A DNA stretch of 64,000 nt from Lunularia cruciata (GCA_948567375.1 OX419756.1:24876333-24940332); one strand, 5' to 3'. Shown: positions 12,050-23,965, counted from the stretch's first letter. The notes: a model not told the origin generated them from the sequence alone. Numbers and translations: made by a program.

Positions 12050-13497
12050 AAGCACCATTCATCTAGACTATGATGTTTGGTATGCTAACATAGGAGCTTC
12101 TAAGCACATGAACAATAGACAAAAGTGATTCCAAGATTTCAAGAAGATTGAAAAAGGAACCTGGTCCATGTATGTTTTTGACAGTCAAAGGTTTGGATTG
12201 CTGGAGTGGGAGATTTCCCAATTTCTTGTAATCTTGCTGCAAGAACACAAGAAGGAGTCATCAAAAGAGTTCTCTATGTTCTAGATTTGAAGCACAACCT
12301 ATTCAACAATGATCAAATAGCACAAAAATGCATCCAAACCACCTACACCAAAGAGGGATTCTACATGAAGAAAAGATGGAGCCATGATGATGAATGGTGT
12401 TTTTGATTCAAACCCTTATAGGCTTTATATCATAGTTACCAAGATAGGTAACATTTCCCAAGAACTCCATTGTCTCAAACAATGAGGAGAATGAGAAGTT
12501 ACAAAAGCAAGAATAATGTTAAAAGTTAGATATTGCACTTTTTCACCAAAGACTTTGTCATCTCAAGTTTGCCTACATTAGGAAGATGGATAGAAAAGGA
12601 CTAGTAGAGGGTCTATGTTTGAACTAAAAACAGTTTGGTAGTCAAAATTCTTTCTAATACGATGGATGTAATATAGGAAAGCAACATCGATTACCTTTTG
12701 CAAAACCCAATGATAATAAAGGCAAGTACAAAGTTAGATAGTTCTTTCATGGTGATATTTGTAGTCCTATGATCATGAGCTCAATAGGAAGATCAAAGAT
12801 ATTATCTACTTTTAAGGATGATACAAGTGGTTTAAGATTTTTAGTTTTTTTACAAAGAAGTCAGAAACTCTCTCTTGCTTCAAACAACTTCACAGATGTA
12901 GAAATTCAATGTAAGTTGAAGATCAAGAAACTATGATCTGATAGAGGAGGTAAAACCATTGGAAAGGAATTCACTATTTTTGTACAAAGTGTTGGATTAG
13001 TCCATGAACTTATAGCATGTTACACTCTTGAGCAAAATGGTATCCCAAAAAGAGATCATAGAACAATGTTTGAAGCAACAAGAAGCATGTTGTTTTCTAA
13101 CAAGCTGCCTAAAGAGTTGTGGGAAAAAGTGGTAGGAGCTGCTACACATGTTCTAAATAGGTTTTTTAGTATAGTTTTAGAGAAACTTCTTACAAGCTCT
13201 AGCATGGGACAAAACCAAAAGTTGCACGTTTGAGAACTTTTGGTTGCTCAGTCCTTGTACACATACCAAGGGGTGGTCATTGAAAGAAGTTTGATCCCAA
13301 GGGACAAGAGATATATTTTGTTGGGTATAATTCAAAATCCAAAGCCTTCAGATTATGGGATCAGAAGAAGAACCAGATATGTGAAAGTAGGGATGTCATG
13401 TTTAGAGAGGAGCAACCTGATCATGTATGGTTATATATGCTAAAATTAGACATATATTGCCTTAAAGAGAGAGATAAAGAGTAAGCCAATGCTAGAA
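12050..13497 (+). pseudogene. Copia 1 protease and integrase relic
   Basis: Near 12070 the frame gives W-Y-A-N-I-G-A-S-K-H-M, the copia retropepsin site, but the catalytic D-S of D-S-G-A is N-I here, so it cannot be active. Further on are the V-L-Y-V-L-D-L-K-H-N-L segment, an F-H-G-D-I-C integrase start, S-D-R-G-G near the second catalytic Asp, and E-Q-N-G-I-P-K-R where active enzymes have N-G-V-A-E-R. The tail R-T-F-G-C-S-V then F-V-G-Y-N-S-K-S-K-A-F-R-L-W-D is the classic end of copia integrase. Sequence stops at the start of the inserted element at 13498. Confidence 0.7.
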
Positions 13498-16400
13498 TGA
13501 GCATTGTGTGGTGCCAACATTTTTTGTTTTTTTGAGTTTTAAAGAAGAAGTGCATTGGTAAAGCCAAAGGAGGGCTAAACAAGGAAGAAATGTGAAGAAT
13601 TGTGTGTTGGACATAAACTCAAAGTTGACCTCGGATTCAAGGCCAAAGGACTCAAGTTGGATGAAATGAAATATGAAGAAGAGGACTTTGTATTGGGTAG
13701 TGCAACCTGATCCAAAGATCCCACATAAAGCTTCTTTGGAGTACCGCCAATCAAGAAAGTATGCAAGAAGAAAGTGACTACCTTGGGACCAAGATGTTCT
13801 TGAAAGTGACAAGAGAAAAATTCACAAAATTGGTGAGTGACACGAGGAAGAAACTGAAAAATGCCCAATTAGCAAAGGACTATAAAATTGAGATTTCAGC
13901 AAGGAGGTGTTGCAATTTCTATGCACTACCTTGTCCCTATTTAGAGTAGACTAAAAGGAATGCAAAGTGAAAATATGCAAGAGAAGTGGGTTAGAATCTT
14001 GGGTTTGATCTTTCATAAGCAGAGAGTGAGGAAGCACACGATGGCCCTAGAAGTGAGTAAGCAAAGTTTGGTGATGGGTCTTACAATGCAAAGGTTAGAT
14101 GTAGTGGCAAGGATCAAAGTCTTATCAAGGCTTTGTATCACCTTTCTGGCCTAGAATTGTAATTTGAGCTTTCCAAGTTTCATGGCAAAGATTGCCACAA
14201 GTGATTGCAAGGATGGGCCAAACCATGAAGGCAAGAGAGGATGGACTAAGTAGGATTGGAGATTAGTCCTACTTAGAGAAGTAGGTGAGGTAGGAAGTGT
14301 CATCTTCTATCAAAAGTGTGATGCGTTGGAAGAAACTACTAAGGTTAGAAATTCTTTCAATCAACCTCGCACCAAGAATGGGTATCAGGTGGATAGTTTA
14401 GAAACCCAATTCAAAAAGGGATTGTGAGTGCAATGACGGCTATGTTCAAGCCAGAGCAGAACACTTATGTCACAATGCAACATGCAATATTCTTTCACTA
14501 GATGTTTGTAGGAGAAGTGGTGGACTGGGCAAAATGTTTCCATCAGCACGTGGGGCAGATGATTTTGGGTTAGAGAATGGATATGCAGCCTCATTACTTC
14601 ACGTCCTTTGCGGCTCATTTCTACTTTGGGCTAAACCTGATGACTTTGGAGGAGAGCAGTAGAATGTTGTCCCACTTTCACCCGGATCTATGCAAGGAAG
14701 CTGATGCGGATGAACGCTATTACATGGAGCGGGTTTGTGAAGGGGATGATTATTACATGAAGATTAGGAAGGAAAAAATAGTAGTAGTAGATATCTTCAT
14801 GCCCAATAGACCTGAAGGACAAATTGCACCAATACACCCGCAAAAGATACAATAGCTGAACCCAAAGTCAATACTGGTAGAGGTGAAAGAATTGACTTTG
14901 GAGGAGGAATCAAAGGGAGAAACCAAGTCAAAAAGAGAAGCCTTGTGAGGAGAAGAAGAGTTCACACTGCAAAGTGAGGAATCAAGTAGTGGCAATGAAG
15001 AAGAAGTTGAAGTCCAACAATCCAGAGGAAGGTCTATGGAAGCAGAGAAGCCAAGTCTAGAGACTCAACAACCAAGCGTGAGAGTGAGAAGGAAGAAAAG
15101 GATGTCTTGGTATGTCCAAGGGGTGCCAAAGGGAAGTGAAGTACTCAAGGCACTGTTGGACCAAGTAAAGTTACCATCAAGGAGGAGGAAAGTTTGGACG
15201 AAGAAAAACTAAAGATACAAAGATCACATCTTTGGGGTAAGGCACCAATCAAAGAGTTAACTGCCAAGGGCAAAGATAGCAGAGGCAACATAAGTAATGG
15301 TGATGGAGTGGAGTATATGTGAAAGTTTATGTGCTCTCTATTGGTGTTTTTGCAACAGAAAAAGTGGAGATGGCGAGTGCTAATCTAGACGTGAAGGATG
15401 AATTAGCATTTGTGACAGAGTGGAGTATGGAGACCTTGTTGTTGAGAAGCAAGCTAATGCAAGTAGAGATGGAAGCCAAAAAACTTCATGTGGAAGCAAT
15501 TCTTTTGAGAAAAAACTCAGAAGCAATGAGGAGGACTTGGTGAAATGTAGAGAGAAAGTAAAGGAGAAGATGGCATTGGCCAAGGAATTGAAGCAGGAAA
15601 TTATTGGTGCACAAGTGGAAGTGATACATTCAAAGGTGAGTGCAATGATGGAGCAAGAGTTGGAGAGTATGAGGAAAAAAGTGGCCGATAAAGACCAAGC
15701 CTGGCAGCAAGAATTGACATAGCATAGTCGAGAGGAAGAACTATTGCAAGGATTGCTGAGAGGAGCAGAAGATCAACTCTTTCCAAACAGACAAGAGAAG
15801 GAAGCAATGAATACTAAGTTTGAGGACAAGTTGGTGATGTATCAAAATGAACTGGAAGAGGAGAGAAAGAAAGAGAAAGTAGAGCCAAGGTAGGAGTCAT
15901 ATGCAATTGGAGTAGTGGTAAGTGAGCTAAAGGCGCTGCTAAGTACTGAAGCCAAGAGTTGGAGGAGACAAGACTACACAAGTTGAAATTGTTGGTGCAA
16001 GAGACAAGGAAGAGGAAAGCGAGTGACATGGAGTTGAATAATCTTCTGATTTGTCTACAAGATCATGTTGATAGAAAGATGTTAGAGGTAAGAGACAATG
16101 TTTGTCTTAGATTAGATCTTGTTAGATCAGACTTGGATAGACTTTGTAGTGAGATAAAGTTAGAGAAGAGGTCCAAAGTAGTAGAAGTAGGAGTGCAAGT
16201 ATCATTGGGTAAGTTACCTAAGACATTAAAGACAAGTGGGTCAAAAGGTAATGATGCAGATAGAGTAGATAGGAGTGCAATTGTAGTTTGTAGTGAAGAG
16301 ATAGTAGAAATAGAAGATTTAGGAGTGGTATTAGAGAGACCCAAAGAAGGGGAGCTACTTGAAGGAGCTTTGGGTTTGGAAGCCAATGTCAAGGTTGACA

Positions 16401-16926
16401 CCAGATTGGGGTAGTAATAGTTTTGAGATTTGAAGAGGCAAATATGAAGAGGTGCATTATCCTTTCAGATCTGCACGTTGGTATAGTTGTTAGTAACTAT
16501 CAAAGTGCTTTGCCCATTTAAAGGAGGGATTTGCAGTGTTATGTTGTTCAGTATTCATAAATTTTCAAGATAGATAAACCTAAGTGTTGATGCTAAGTAC
16601 TCATTGCTTGAGCTTAATTTTGAGTATCAAGTTTGTGTGTGTATTTGTGAATGTGTGGAGAATTTCAAAGTGCAAGTCAATGTGCTTGTTGGATATTGGA
16701 TTCCACAATGCTGGTCTAGTCTTTATTCTATGTATTTGATCTTGAGTGAAGTGCAATTAAAGCAATGCCTTGATAGATCTGAGAGGAATTATAGTGTTGG
16801 TAGTATTCTACATTTGTGAGTGTAGCATAGGATTGATTTAAAGCAATTTTGATAGAAGTTGTGCCTTCAATGGAGAGGTGGAACACAATTCTAAGGTGAA
16901 GTTTTGCAATGAAGTAGCCATCTATG
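13498..16926 (+). mobile_element. TGAG...TTGTCA element, copy 1 (coiled-coil ORF, 3' end lost)
   Basis: The 5' end TGAGCAT at 13498 is followed by a T-run and AAAGAAGAAGTG, as in copy 3 (minus strand from 61883). The body codes, across frames, for a large charged protein: a conserved globular N-terminal part with D-W-R-L-V-L near 14255 and M-D-M-Q-P-H-Y-F...F-H-P-D-L (14577-14700), an acidic middle, then a Lys/Glu-rich coiled coil with K-L-L-V-Q-E-T-R-K-R-K (15975-16025) and a conserved C-terminus ending near 16414 (R-S-A-I-V-V-C-S-E-E-I-V-E-I-E). A 3' untranslated stretch follows. Aligned with copy 2 the last ~250 bases are missing, cut at the point where copy 2 begins. No LTR, RT or transposase is visible. 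Function unknown. Confidence 0.6.
15959..16414 (+). pseudogene. C-terminal coiled-coil part of the copy 1 ORF
   Basis: This 151-codon segment is the longest open piece of the copy 1 protein. It is almost wholly charged and helical in composition, with a basic cluster (T-R-K-R-K-A-S-D) and a Glu-rich tail. Copy 2 has the same segment in two ORFs (18007-18201 and 17704-17985 on -) and copy 3 in two more (58339-58656 and 58087-58317 on -). Agreement of three diverged copies in the same frame shows it was once a real protein. No catalytic motif or known domain is visible. Confidence 0.55.
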
Positions 16927-19900
16927 ACAACCCGGCAAATATTAATTTTGCGGTAACTGGGTAAGTAAGTTTGTTCCCATAGAGATACAAGTCAAAAATT
17001 TCCAAATACAAAGCAAAGTAACCAAATCAGTTCTTCTTGGTTGCATCTTTAATCTCTCAAGTAGAAACTACACCCAAAAGAGAGTAACAAGCACTAGATC
17101 TCAATCTTGTCACAAATTAATACTCCCTAATCACAACGCATTCAAATTTTTCCAAACAAACTTGATTGTGATAATTCAGATACTTCCAAAGATAGCTACT
17201 TCACTGCAAAACACCTTCATCTTAGAATTATCTTCCCCCCCTCCACTGAAGGCACAACTTCCTCAATTGAAATTGCCTTGCATCAACCCTACGTTACACT
17301 CACCAATGCAGAATACTACCAACACTACAATTCCTCTCAAATCTATCAAGGAATTGCTCAAATTACACTTCACTTAGGATCAAACACACAGAATGAAGAT
17401 CAAGGCTGTGACATCTAACATCCAACAAGCACATTGATTTTGCACTTTGAATTTCTACAAACACTCACAACCACAATCACAGGATGGATACTCAAAATTA
17501 AGCTCAAGTGACAAGCACTAAGACCAGTACTTTGCTTTATCTATCTTCAGAAATTACAAATATTAAACAACATAAGAATGCAAATAGTAGAGCAATCAAT
17601 AGTTACTAACAAAAATATTTTTCTACAACAACTCCACCAACTTGCAGATCCAAAATGACAATGCACCTCTTCATACCTGCCTCTTCAAATCTCCAATCTA
17701 TTACTAATCCAATTTGATGTCAACCTCGACTTTGGCTTCCAAACCCAATGTTCCCTCAAGTATTTCTCCTTCTTTAGGTCTACTTAATTCCACTCCTAAC
17801 TCTTCTATTTCTACTATTTCTTCACTATGAACTACAATTGCACTCCTCTCTACTCTATCTACATCATTATCTTCTGACCCATTCTTCTCTACTAACTTGG
17901 GTAACTCATCCAAAGACACTTGTACTTCTACTTCTCTTACTTCAGACTTCTTGGCTAATTTTACTTCACTACAAAGTCTATCCAAGTCTATTCTAACAAG
18001 ATTTAATCAGAGATAGATATTGTCCCCTACATCTAGCATCTTTCTATATACCCGATCTAGCAACCACATCAACAAATTGTTCAATTTTGTGTCCTTCATC
18101 TTCCTCTTCCTCTTCCTCATCTCCTGCACCAACAACTTCAACTTGTGCAGCTTGGCTTCTTCCAACTTCCCTTCTACTTTTGTGCTGAGCAGCACCTTCA
18201 TCTCGCTACCACTGCTGCTACTACATTGGATTCCACCACTGTCTTGACCTTCTCCTTCTTTCTTTCTTCCTCCAAGTTATTGCGATACATTTGCAACTCA
18301 TCCTCAACCTCAGCATTCATCACCTCCTTCTCTTGTCAATTTCGTACGAGTTGTTCTTCCGCCACTCTCAACAATCCTCGCAATTGGTCCTCTTCTCTAC
18401 TATGCTCAGATAATTCCCACTGCTAGGCTTGATCTTTCTCGGCTGCCTTCTTCTTTGGACTCTTTAGTTCTTGTTCCATTACTGTCACACTTGCCTTTTG
18501 TATCAATTCCACTCATGCATCAATAATTTCTCTTGTGATCTTTGTATCTTCAATGTCTCCCCATCCAAGCTCTCCTCTTCCTCCTCTATGGTAACTTTAT
18601 TGGGTCCAATGTTGATTGTTTGAACACTCCTCTTCCCCCTAGCAGCTCTTGGACACACCAAAATTCCTTCTTCTTCCTTCTCACGTCCTTGCTCAATGGT
18701 GTACACCTTTGGACTTGGCTTCTTTGTGTCCATACTCCTTCTTTGTGTTTGTTGGACCTTTGCCTTGCCTTTGCTACCATTGCTCAGCTCCTCACTTTGC
18801 AGTGTGAATTCTTCTTCTTCTCCTCCCAAGGCTTCTCCCTTTGACTCGGTTTTTCCTTCTAACTCCTCCTCCTCCTCCGGACTCAATTCCTTTGCCTTCA
18901 CCAACACTGCCTTTGGATTAGGCTTCTGCATCTTTTGTGGCTATATTGACACAAGGTGACATTTAGGTTTATCTCATTTGGGTTCTTGGTCTAGGGATGT
19001 CAATTGCTATGATTATCTCCTTTCCACTCTTCTTGTAACACTCATCTCCTTCTTGCACCCGCTCCATGTAATAATGTTCATCTGCATCTACCTCCTTACG
19101 CAAATCCGGATAAAAGTGCAACCGCATCCGGTTTCTCTCCTCCAAAGTTAGTAAGTTCAGCTCAAGGTAGAAATGAGCTGCAAAGTGCATGAAATAGTGT
19201 GGTTGCATGTCCATCCTCCAACTCGTAATCATTTTCTCCACTCACTAATGTAGACACTTCGTCCAATCCACTACTTCTCTAGCAAACATTTGATGAAAGA
19301 ACATTGCCTGCTGCATCGTGACATAGGTGGTTCACTCTAGCTCAAACATTACCATCATCATGCTCACAATCCCTCTATGCTCTGGGTCTCTTTAGCTATC
19401 CACCTTATACCCGTTCTTGGTGAGCGGTTGATTAAACAAATTCCTCACATCGGCAGTTTCTTTTGAGGCATCACACTTCCTATAGAAGGTGGTACCTCCT
19501 ACCTCTCTTGCTTCTCTCCCCAAGACTGATCTCCAATCCGACTCAGTCCATTGAGCTGGATTTCCTCTCTTCCTTTCATGCTTTGACCCATCCTTGCAAT
19601 CACTCGCAGCAATTTTGGCCATGAAACCTAGAAAACTAAAATTCTAATTCCAGGCCAGGAATGTGATATGAAGTCTTGATAAGACATCAATCCTCACCAC
19701 TACATCTAATATATGCATTGAAAGACCCCTCAATGCACTTTGCTTACTCACTTTTAGGGCAATCGTGTTTTTCTCACTCTCTTCTTGTGAAAGATCGTAC
19801 TCAAGATTCTAACCTACTCTTCTCCTTGCAAATTTGCAATTTGGATTCCTTCAGGTCAACTCTGAATAGAGACATGATAGCATCTAGACATTGTGCTACC

Positions 19901-19928
19901 TCTTCATAGAAATCTTGATTTTAAAGTC
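16927..19928 (-). mobile_element. TGAG...TTGTCA element, copy 2 (5' end lost)
   Basis: On the plus strand it starts TGACAACCC, so its own 3' end is GGGTTGTCA, as at 57315 in copy 3. Moving right come a 3' untranslated stretch (16927-17700), the C-terminal ORF (17704-17985), the coiled coil (18007-18201), an acidic section (18503-18931), the conserved domain M-D-M-Q-P-H-Y-F...L-H-F-Y-P-D-L (18969-19241) and the D-W-R-S-V-L-G-R-E part (19392-19622). Homology to copy 1 stops near 19928, about 390 bases short of the expected 5' end, where copia RNase H sequence resumes. It lies tail to tail with copy 1; the two proteins look roughly three-quarters identical by eye in the conserved domain, so they are separate insertions rather than one recent inversion. 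Confidence 0.6.
18503..19241 (-). pseudogene. Copy 2 ORF: conserved domain and acidic middle
   Basis: Two open pieces (18969-19241 and 18503-18931) hold the best preserved coding of the family. The first has M-D-M-Q-P-H-Y-F-M-H-F-A-A-H-F-Y, then E-E-R-N-R-M-R-L-H-F-Y-P-D-L and D-E-H-Y-Y-M-E-R-V-Q-E-G-D-E. The second is rich in Glu/Lys/Ser with runs E-E-E-E-E-L-E-G. An aromatic-rich globular part followed by an acidic linker and coiled coil fits a structural or nucleic-acid-packaging protein, but this is inference. The same domain is found in copies 1 and 3 and distantly at 6160-6350. Confidence 0.55.
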
Positions 19929-20503
19929 CTTACATTTAATCCTTCATCTGAATACCAAGAAGAAATGAAGAGAATTTTGAAGTAATTCAAAGGTCCTTTG
20001 GATTATGGATTAGAATTTAGTGGAGGTTTTGATGTTGCTAATACAGTAGCTGGATACTATGATGTTGATTTTGCGGGTGGCTTAGATAATAGAAAGTCTC
20101 TCCTGCAATAATGTCATGTTCATGATGAATGGTGGACCACTAGCTTGGAGCAGCCAACGACAACAATGCATGTCACTTCTACCATAGCGGAAAAGTACAT
20201 AGCAGCATGTTCAGCCGCCAAAGAAGCAATATGGCTATGTAGGTCACTCAAGGACAAGATGGTCCAACTCAAATGTATAGCAACAATCAGAGTGCTATCA
20301 AGCTGGTGTATAACCCAGAGTTCCACAAGAGAACCAAGCATATAGAGATCCAATATTACTATGAAGAGAAATAAGACATCTGTTTCAGCTACATCAACAC
20401 AAACAATCATATTTCAGATATTTTTATGAAAGCCTTTCCAAGAGATAAGTTTTGTAAGTTTAGAATCTGTTTGCAGTACTACCATTTCTCCAATGAGTAG
20501 GAG
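19929..20503 (+). pseudogene. Copia 1 RNase H C-terminal relic
   Basis: Across frames the stretch gives F-K-G-P-L-D-Y-G-L-E-F, then Y-Y-D-V-D-F-A-G-G-L-D-N-R-K-S (the G-Y-x-D-A-D-W-A-G-D-x-D-x-R-x-S motif of copia RNase H), S-T-I-A-E-K-Y-I-A-A-C-S-A-A-K-E-A-I-W-L, and I-S-D-I-F-M-K-A-F-P near the end. Several catalytic acids are changed and stops are present. A purine-rich stretch (GAGTAGGAG) sits directly before the 3' LTR and would serve as the plus-strand primer. Confidence 0.8.
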
Positions 20504-20900
20504 TGTTGAAAGTACATTTCAGATGGTAGTAAATGTGGCACTGATATAGCATGTACCTATACTATGGGTGTTAGGATTTTACATGGCACCTAGCACCCAA
20601 TGGTAGCATTAACTAGGGTTAGAGTATCTAGGTCTTACCTTTGGAGAGTAGTGGTTCATTCCATCAAGATGTTTGTGGCATAGTCAAAAAGCTTGAGCAG
20701 CAGTCTAGAGAAGCAAGGCCAGACAACGAAACCAAGTTTTTCATTAGCTTAACCTACATACTAGCCTGCAGATATTCCATTCCTCACTTCATGTGATTGT
20801 ATTTGCAATAAGAGGAAAGTGCTTCATATGCCTTTTTGTAATCCTTGTATGTTGTTAACGTTGTGCAGATTTGCATCTGTATTTACAACAGTTTTCAACA
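20504..20900 (+). repeat. Copia 1 3' LTR
   Basis: It begins TGTTGAAAGTACATTTCA and ends TTTTCAACA. It matches 10637-11096 along its length with scattered changes and one large gap, showing the insertion is old. ACACT follows and matches ATACT before the 5' LTR. Confidence 0.88.
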
Positions 20901-21351
20901 ACACTTGTAAATTTTGAGGAATAAAGCTCTTATTCGTTGACTTTCTTGTATGTAACTTGCACTGTTGATGAAAACAAAAGCCTGAAGCTTGAAGGCTATG
21001 GTGTGTTTGGTTTAGAAATTGCTTTAAACTTTACCCGCAGGGAATGAGTTCTCCTTACGATTCCTAACATGCTCTTATACTTGATCATGTAAAGGAATTT
21101 AGATCACAAAGAAAAAGACAAGGCGGGTAGGATTCTAAGACAACTTGAAAGAGCTTAACACACATACTCACTACCACGTTCTCTTGAAGAAATGTATTGG
21201 ACTGCCTTCAAAAAGAACAAAATTCTTTTTTTAGGTGCCAATGACTGCTCACAAAGAGTGGAGGTTAACTTTGTTAAATTGAAGCAAATTTTTTTATCTA
21301 CTTTGGTTGGTTTAGTGGTCAGTTATGGAGTTATATTGTGCTACAGGTAAG
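20901..21351. other. Unassigned stretch
   Basis: No gene or repeat recognised between copia 1 and the minus-strand non-LTR fragment. Confidence 0.35.
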
Positions 21352-21838
21352 AAGGCGACCGCATAGGAAAAACAAAGGATGGGAAGACCCCATCAAGCCG
21401 TACAAGGGAGAGACAAAAAAGGTAACATGGGGCTAAGCCCCAATAGAGTCTATATGAGAAATTTGCACTACCGCACCTATGATATCTGAGCTATGCAAGT
21501 CGTATGGTCTACACACAACTGGAGCATCCGAAGAAACATTACCTAATGTGATTGCTCTCCTATGGATTGCACCAGCCACTGCCCTCTATAGAGCAATGGA
21601 CACACGTTATCTAAAATATACTACAACAAAGTATGAGAGTGAGAGTGGTACCCCTAACACCTAACACGATGAGCTCTAGTGCACTCCCTGAAAATGTGTC
21701 AAATGCCGTGTCCATCGCTCCATATAATTCCAAGGTTAAAGGAACAAAGAGGTGACCTGGTTGCATGCCCCTATACTCGGTGACCTGGCGACCTTGCTGC
21801 TGCACTCGCGGGCCATCTAGGGAGATGGGTGATCAAGT
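21352..21838 (-). mobile_element. 5'-truncated R2-like copy B (endonuclease end plus 3' tail)
   Basis: Reverse-complemented, this matches about 47750-48240 of the near full-length element. It keeps the end of the endonuclease ORF (21611-21805, with Y-R-G-M-Q-P-G-H-L-F-V-P-L-T-L-E-L-Y-G-A-M-D), the perfect palindrome GGGGCTAAGCCCC (21429-21441) and the hairpin GATGGG/CCCATC (21378-21394). It shares with the long copy a TAG in the extended ORF (CTATAGAGG). It is abruptly cut at its 5' end, which fits target-primed reverse transcription. Confidence 0.85.
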
Positions 21839-22345
21839 ACAAGTAAGAAGAACTGGGAGTCTTGACTAAATTAAAGTTGATCCGCAGAAGTTAGAAACAG
21901 AAAGCTTTGCTCTAGATCATAGATATGCTGCGTATTCAAGTTTTGGGTAGAGATGCGCGGGTCGACTGTGATCACTCACGTACGCTGCAAGGACTTTACG
22001 TACCGCAAACATTGCGGAAGTGATTTGCAGTTGGGATATTAACGTTGTCCGCAAAATAGAATCCGCAAAGTAAAGAGAGTTTTTCTCAAACTCGTGAGAA
22101 ACGTATAAATAAAATTCTAGGATTGAACTGGGGCTAAACTTGCCGTTGAGGCGAAACTATTAAGGTAACATAATGATGATTGATGTCACTTTGTAAAGTG
22201 CAAACGGCTACGATAAATTTCCAGAGCAAGGGGATGGTTTTCCGCTTGGTTGTGAGATTGACTAAACTAGTGAAAAAAACATCCCCAAGAGTGCGTAGAA
22301 TCCGCCCATGGCGTTATTCGATCCATACCTAAGCTAAGTGTACAC
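21839..22345. other. Unassigned CpG-retaining stretch
   Basis: No coding or repeat structure recognised. CpG-containing words are noticeably commoner than in the first 20 kb, suggesting younger or less methylated sequence. Confidence 0.3.
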
Positions 22346-22347
22346 TA

Positions 22348-23965
22348 GGGGGTTTCAGAAAATAGTTCTATGTAGTTCTGTATATTTTCATAAAAAATTT
22401 TATAAATTTGATTACCGTTTGACTAAATTGGTATAGAATGCGGGTCGAAAAGAAAAAGATACATTATCAATTCTAGTCCAAGTTTTTTATTATTAACAAT
22501 TTTCATAATAAATGATTAATAAAGAATATGGAATTTTATATTATCACACCGTAAAATATTAATTATAATTTCACGATAAAGTGTTTGCTTTAGAGTGAAT
22601 CTAGTCTGTGCCAATTGCCACAATAGCCGCTGATTACGAAGTATGATAATTTAAGATTATATGTTCTTCAACCGCACGCTCGTAAATGCATGTACAATGC
22701 TCGTAGGCACGTGAAGCCGCTCTGTCTCTGCTCGATGGCACTCGCCATCAAACATCTAAGTTCAGCAGGTCAAGAAATTAATGTTATTTGCAAAGTTCAG
22801 CAATTATTAGGAAATAATGAAGTAAGAGCTGTTGCTATGAGTGCTGCAGATCGTATGATGCTTTTGGATGATGCAAGAAATGAAATTTATTGATATAGGA
22901 GCCCCTTTAACTGTAGGAGAAGAAACTCTTGGTAGAACTTTTAATATATTTTGGAGAACTTGTAGATAATTTAGGACCTGTAGACGCTCATTCCACATTT
23001 CCAATTCATAGACCTGCTCCTGCTTTTACACAATTAGATACAAATTTATCTATTTTTGAAATAGGAATTAAAGGAGTAGATCTTTTAACTCCTTATCGGC
23101 TTGGAGGCAAGATTGGATTATCTGGAGGAGTTGGTGTAGGAAAAACAGTTCTTATCATGGAATTAATTATTAACATAGCTAAAGCCATGGCAGTGTATCA
23201 GTATCTGGAGAAGTAGATGTGTCAGTATTTGGAGGAGTAGGCGAAAAAAATCGTGAAGGAAATTATCTTTACATGGAAATGAAAGAATCTAAAGTAATAA
23301 AATAAGAAAATATTTCAGAATCAAAAGTGACGTTAGTATATGGTCAAATGAATGAACCACTAGGTGCTCGTATGAGAGTTGGATCAATAGCTTGAACTAT
23401 GTCTGAATATTTTTGAGAAGTTAATAAACATTAACAAAATGTCTGGTTATTGTCCTTGATATTCGAGAGAAAATTCTTGTGATTTGGAATCTTCCATAGT
23501 AAAAGTTTACTACAGTTCCATAGTGAAAGCTTACTACAGTTCATGAATCTTGAAATTACGTTTCATGCTGAGAAATACCGTGTGACATATGTCTATTGTT
23601 AAGAGTACCTATGATAGAAATAAGCTTGAAAGCACTAGGATTTTAGCTCAGCAGAAAATTTGCTGAGTTCGAATAGTCGGAGCCGCTGCAAAATTTCATA
23701 AATCATCTTTAAGAATCACCCACCACGTGGTAGCCCTCCCAAAAAGCCATATTATTTTTTCTGACATTTATTTATTTTGATACAATAACCCTAAACATCT
23801 GTAATATGGCACTTGATTTTTATAAATGAAAACAATTTGCACTTCATGTCAACTACTGGGCCTTCATTTATTAGCATTTCATCTCGTTACCGAATTCACT
23901 AAAAATAATTGCGGATATTGTCATTTATCCCAAAGACATCAGTCAAAACTATTTCTGAAACCCCT
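22348..23965. mobile_element. Segment bounded by terminal inverted repeats and TA, carrying plastid atpB sequence
   Basis: The left arm GGGGGTTTCAGAAAATAG (22348-22365) is the inverted match of CTATTTCTGAAACCCCT (23949-23965). A TA dinucleotide lies directly outside each arm (22346-22347 and 23966-23967), the target duplication of Tc1/mariner and related MITEs. A smaller element with very similar arms sits at 24038-24252. No transposase is visible inside; the recognisable content is a piece of plastid atpB. It could be a non-autonomous element that acquired plastid DNA, or two nearby MITE ends on either side of an unrelated plastid insertion. Confidence 0.45.
22730..23430 (+). pseudogene. atpB: Nuclear copy of plastid atpB fragment (ATP synthase CF1 beta subunit)
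   Basis: The translation across frames follows the plastid ATP synthase beta subunit: [19 protein letters not shown] (22762-22818), [40 protein letters not shown] (the Walker A loop, near 23105-23150), [20 protein letters not shown], and Y-G-Q-M-N-E-P-L-G-A-R-M-R-V-G near 23340-23382. It covers roughly the N-terminal to central part of the ~500-residue protein. Frameshifts, stops and a short internal repeat near 23190-23240 (GTATCAGTATCTGGAG / GTGTCAGTATTTGGAG) disable it. Its A/T-rich third positions fit a plastid origin, so it is an insertion of organelle DNA, not a functional gene. Confidence 0.88.

Larger units (their letters stand above)
10637..20900 (+). mobile_element. Ty1/copia LTR retrotransposon (copia 1) with nested insertions
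   Basis: Two similar LTRs (10637-11096 and 20504-20900) with TGTTGAAA/TTTCAACA-like ends bound this element. Flanks ATACT and ACACT form a target duplication with one mismatch. Between them are decayed Gag, protease and integrase (to about 13497) and the end of RNase H (19929-20500), in copia order. The reverse transcriptase region is absent; its place is taken by two TGAG...TTGTCA elements in opposite orientation (13498-19928). The element is inactive: many stops, and the protease active site is lost. Confidence 0.85.

Noticed and set aside
16063-16401. 112-codon minus ORF rich in Ser/Thr/Leu
   Set aside because: Antisense shadow of the Glu/Lys-rich coiled-coil frame, as at 18542-18844.
22730-23430. 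Functional ATP synthase subunit gene
   Set aside because: Frameshifts, stops and truncation at both ends; it is a plastid-derived nuclear fragment.
23630-23690. tRNA-like words (TAGCTCAGC and GAGTTCGAATAG)
   Set aside because: They resemble D- and T-arm motifs but no acceptor stem or anticodon arm can be drawn at the right spacing.
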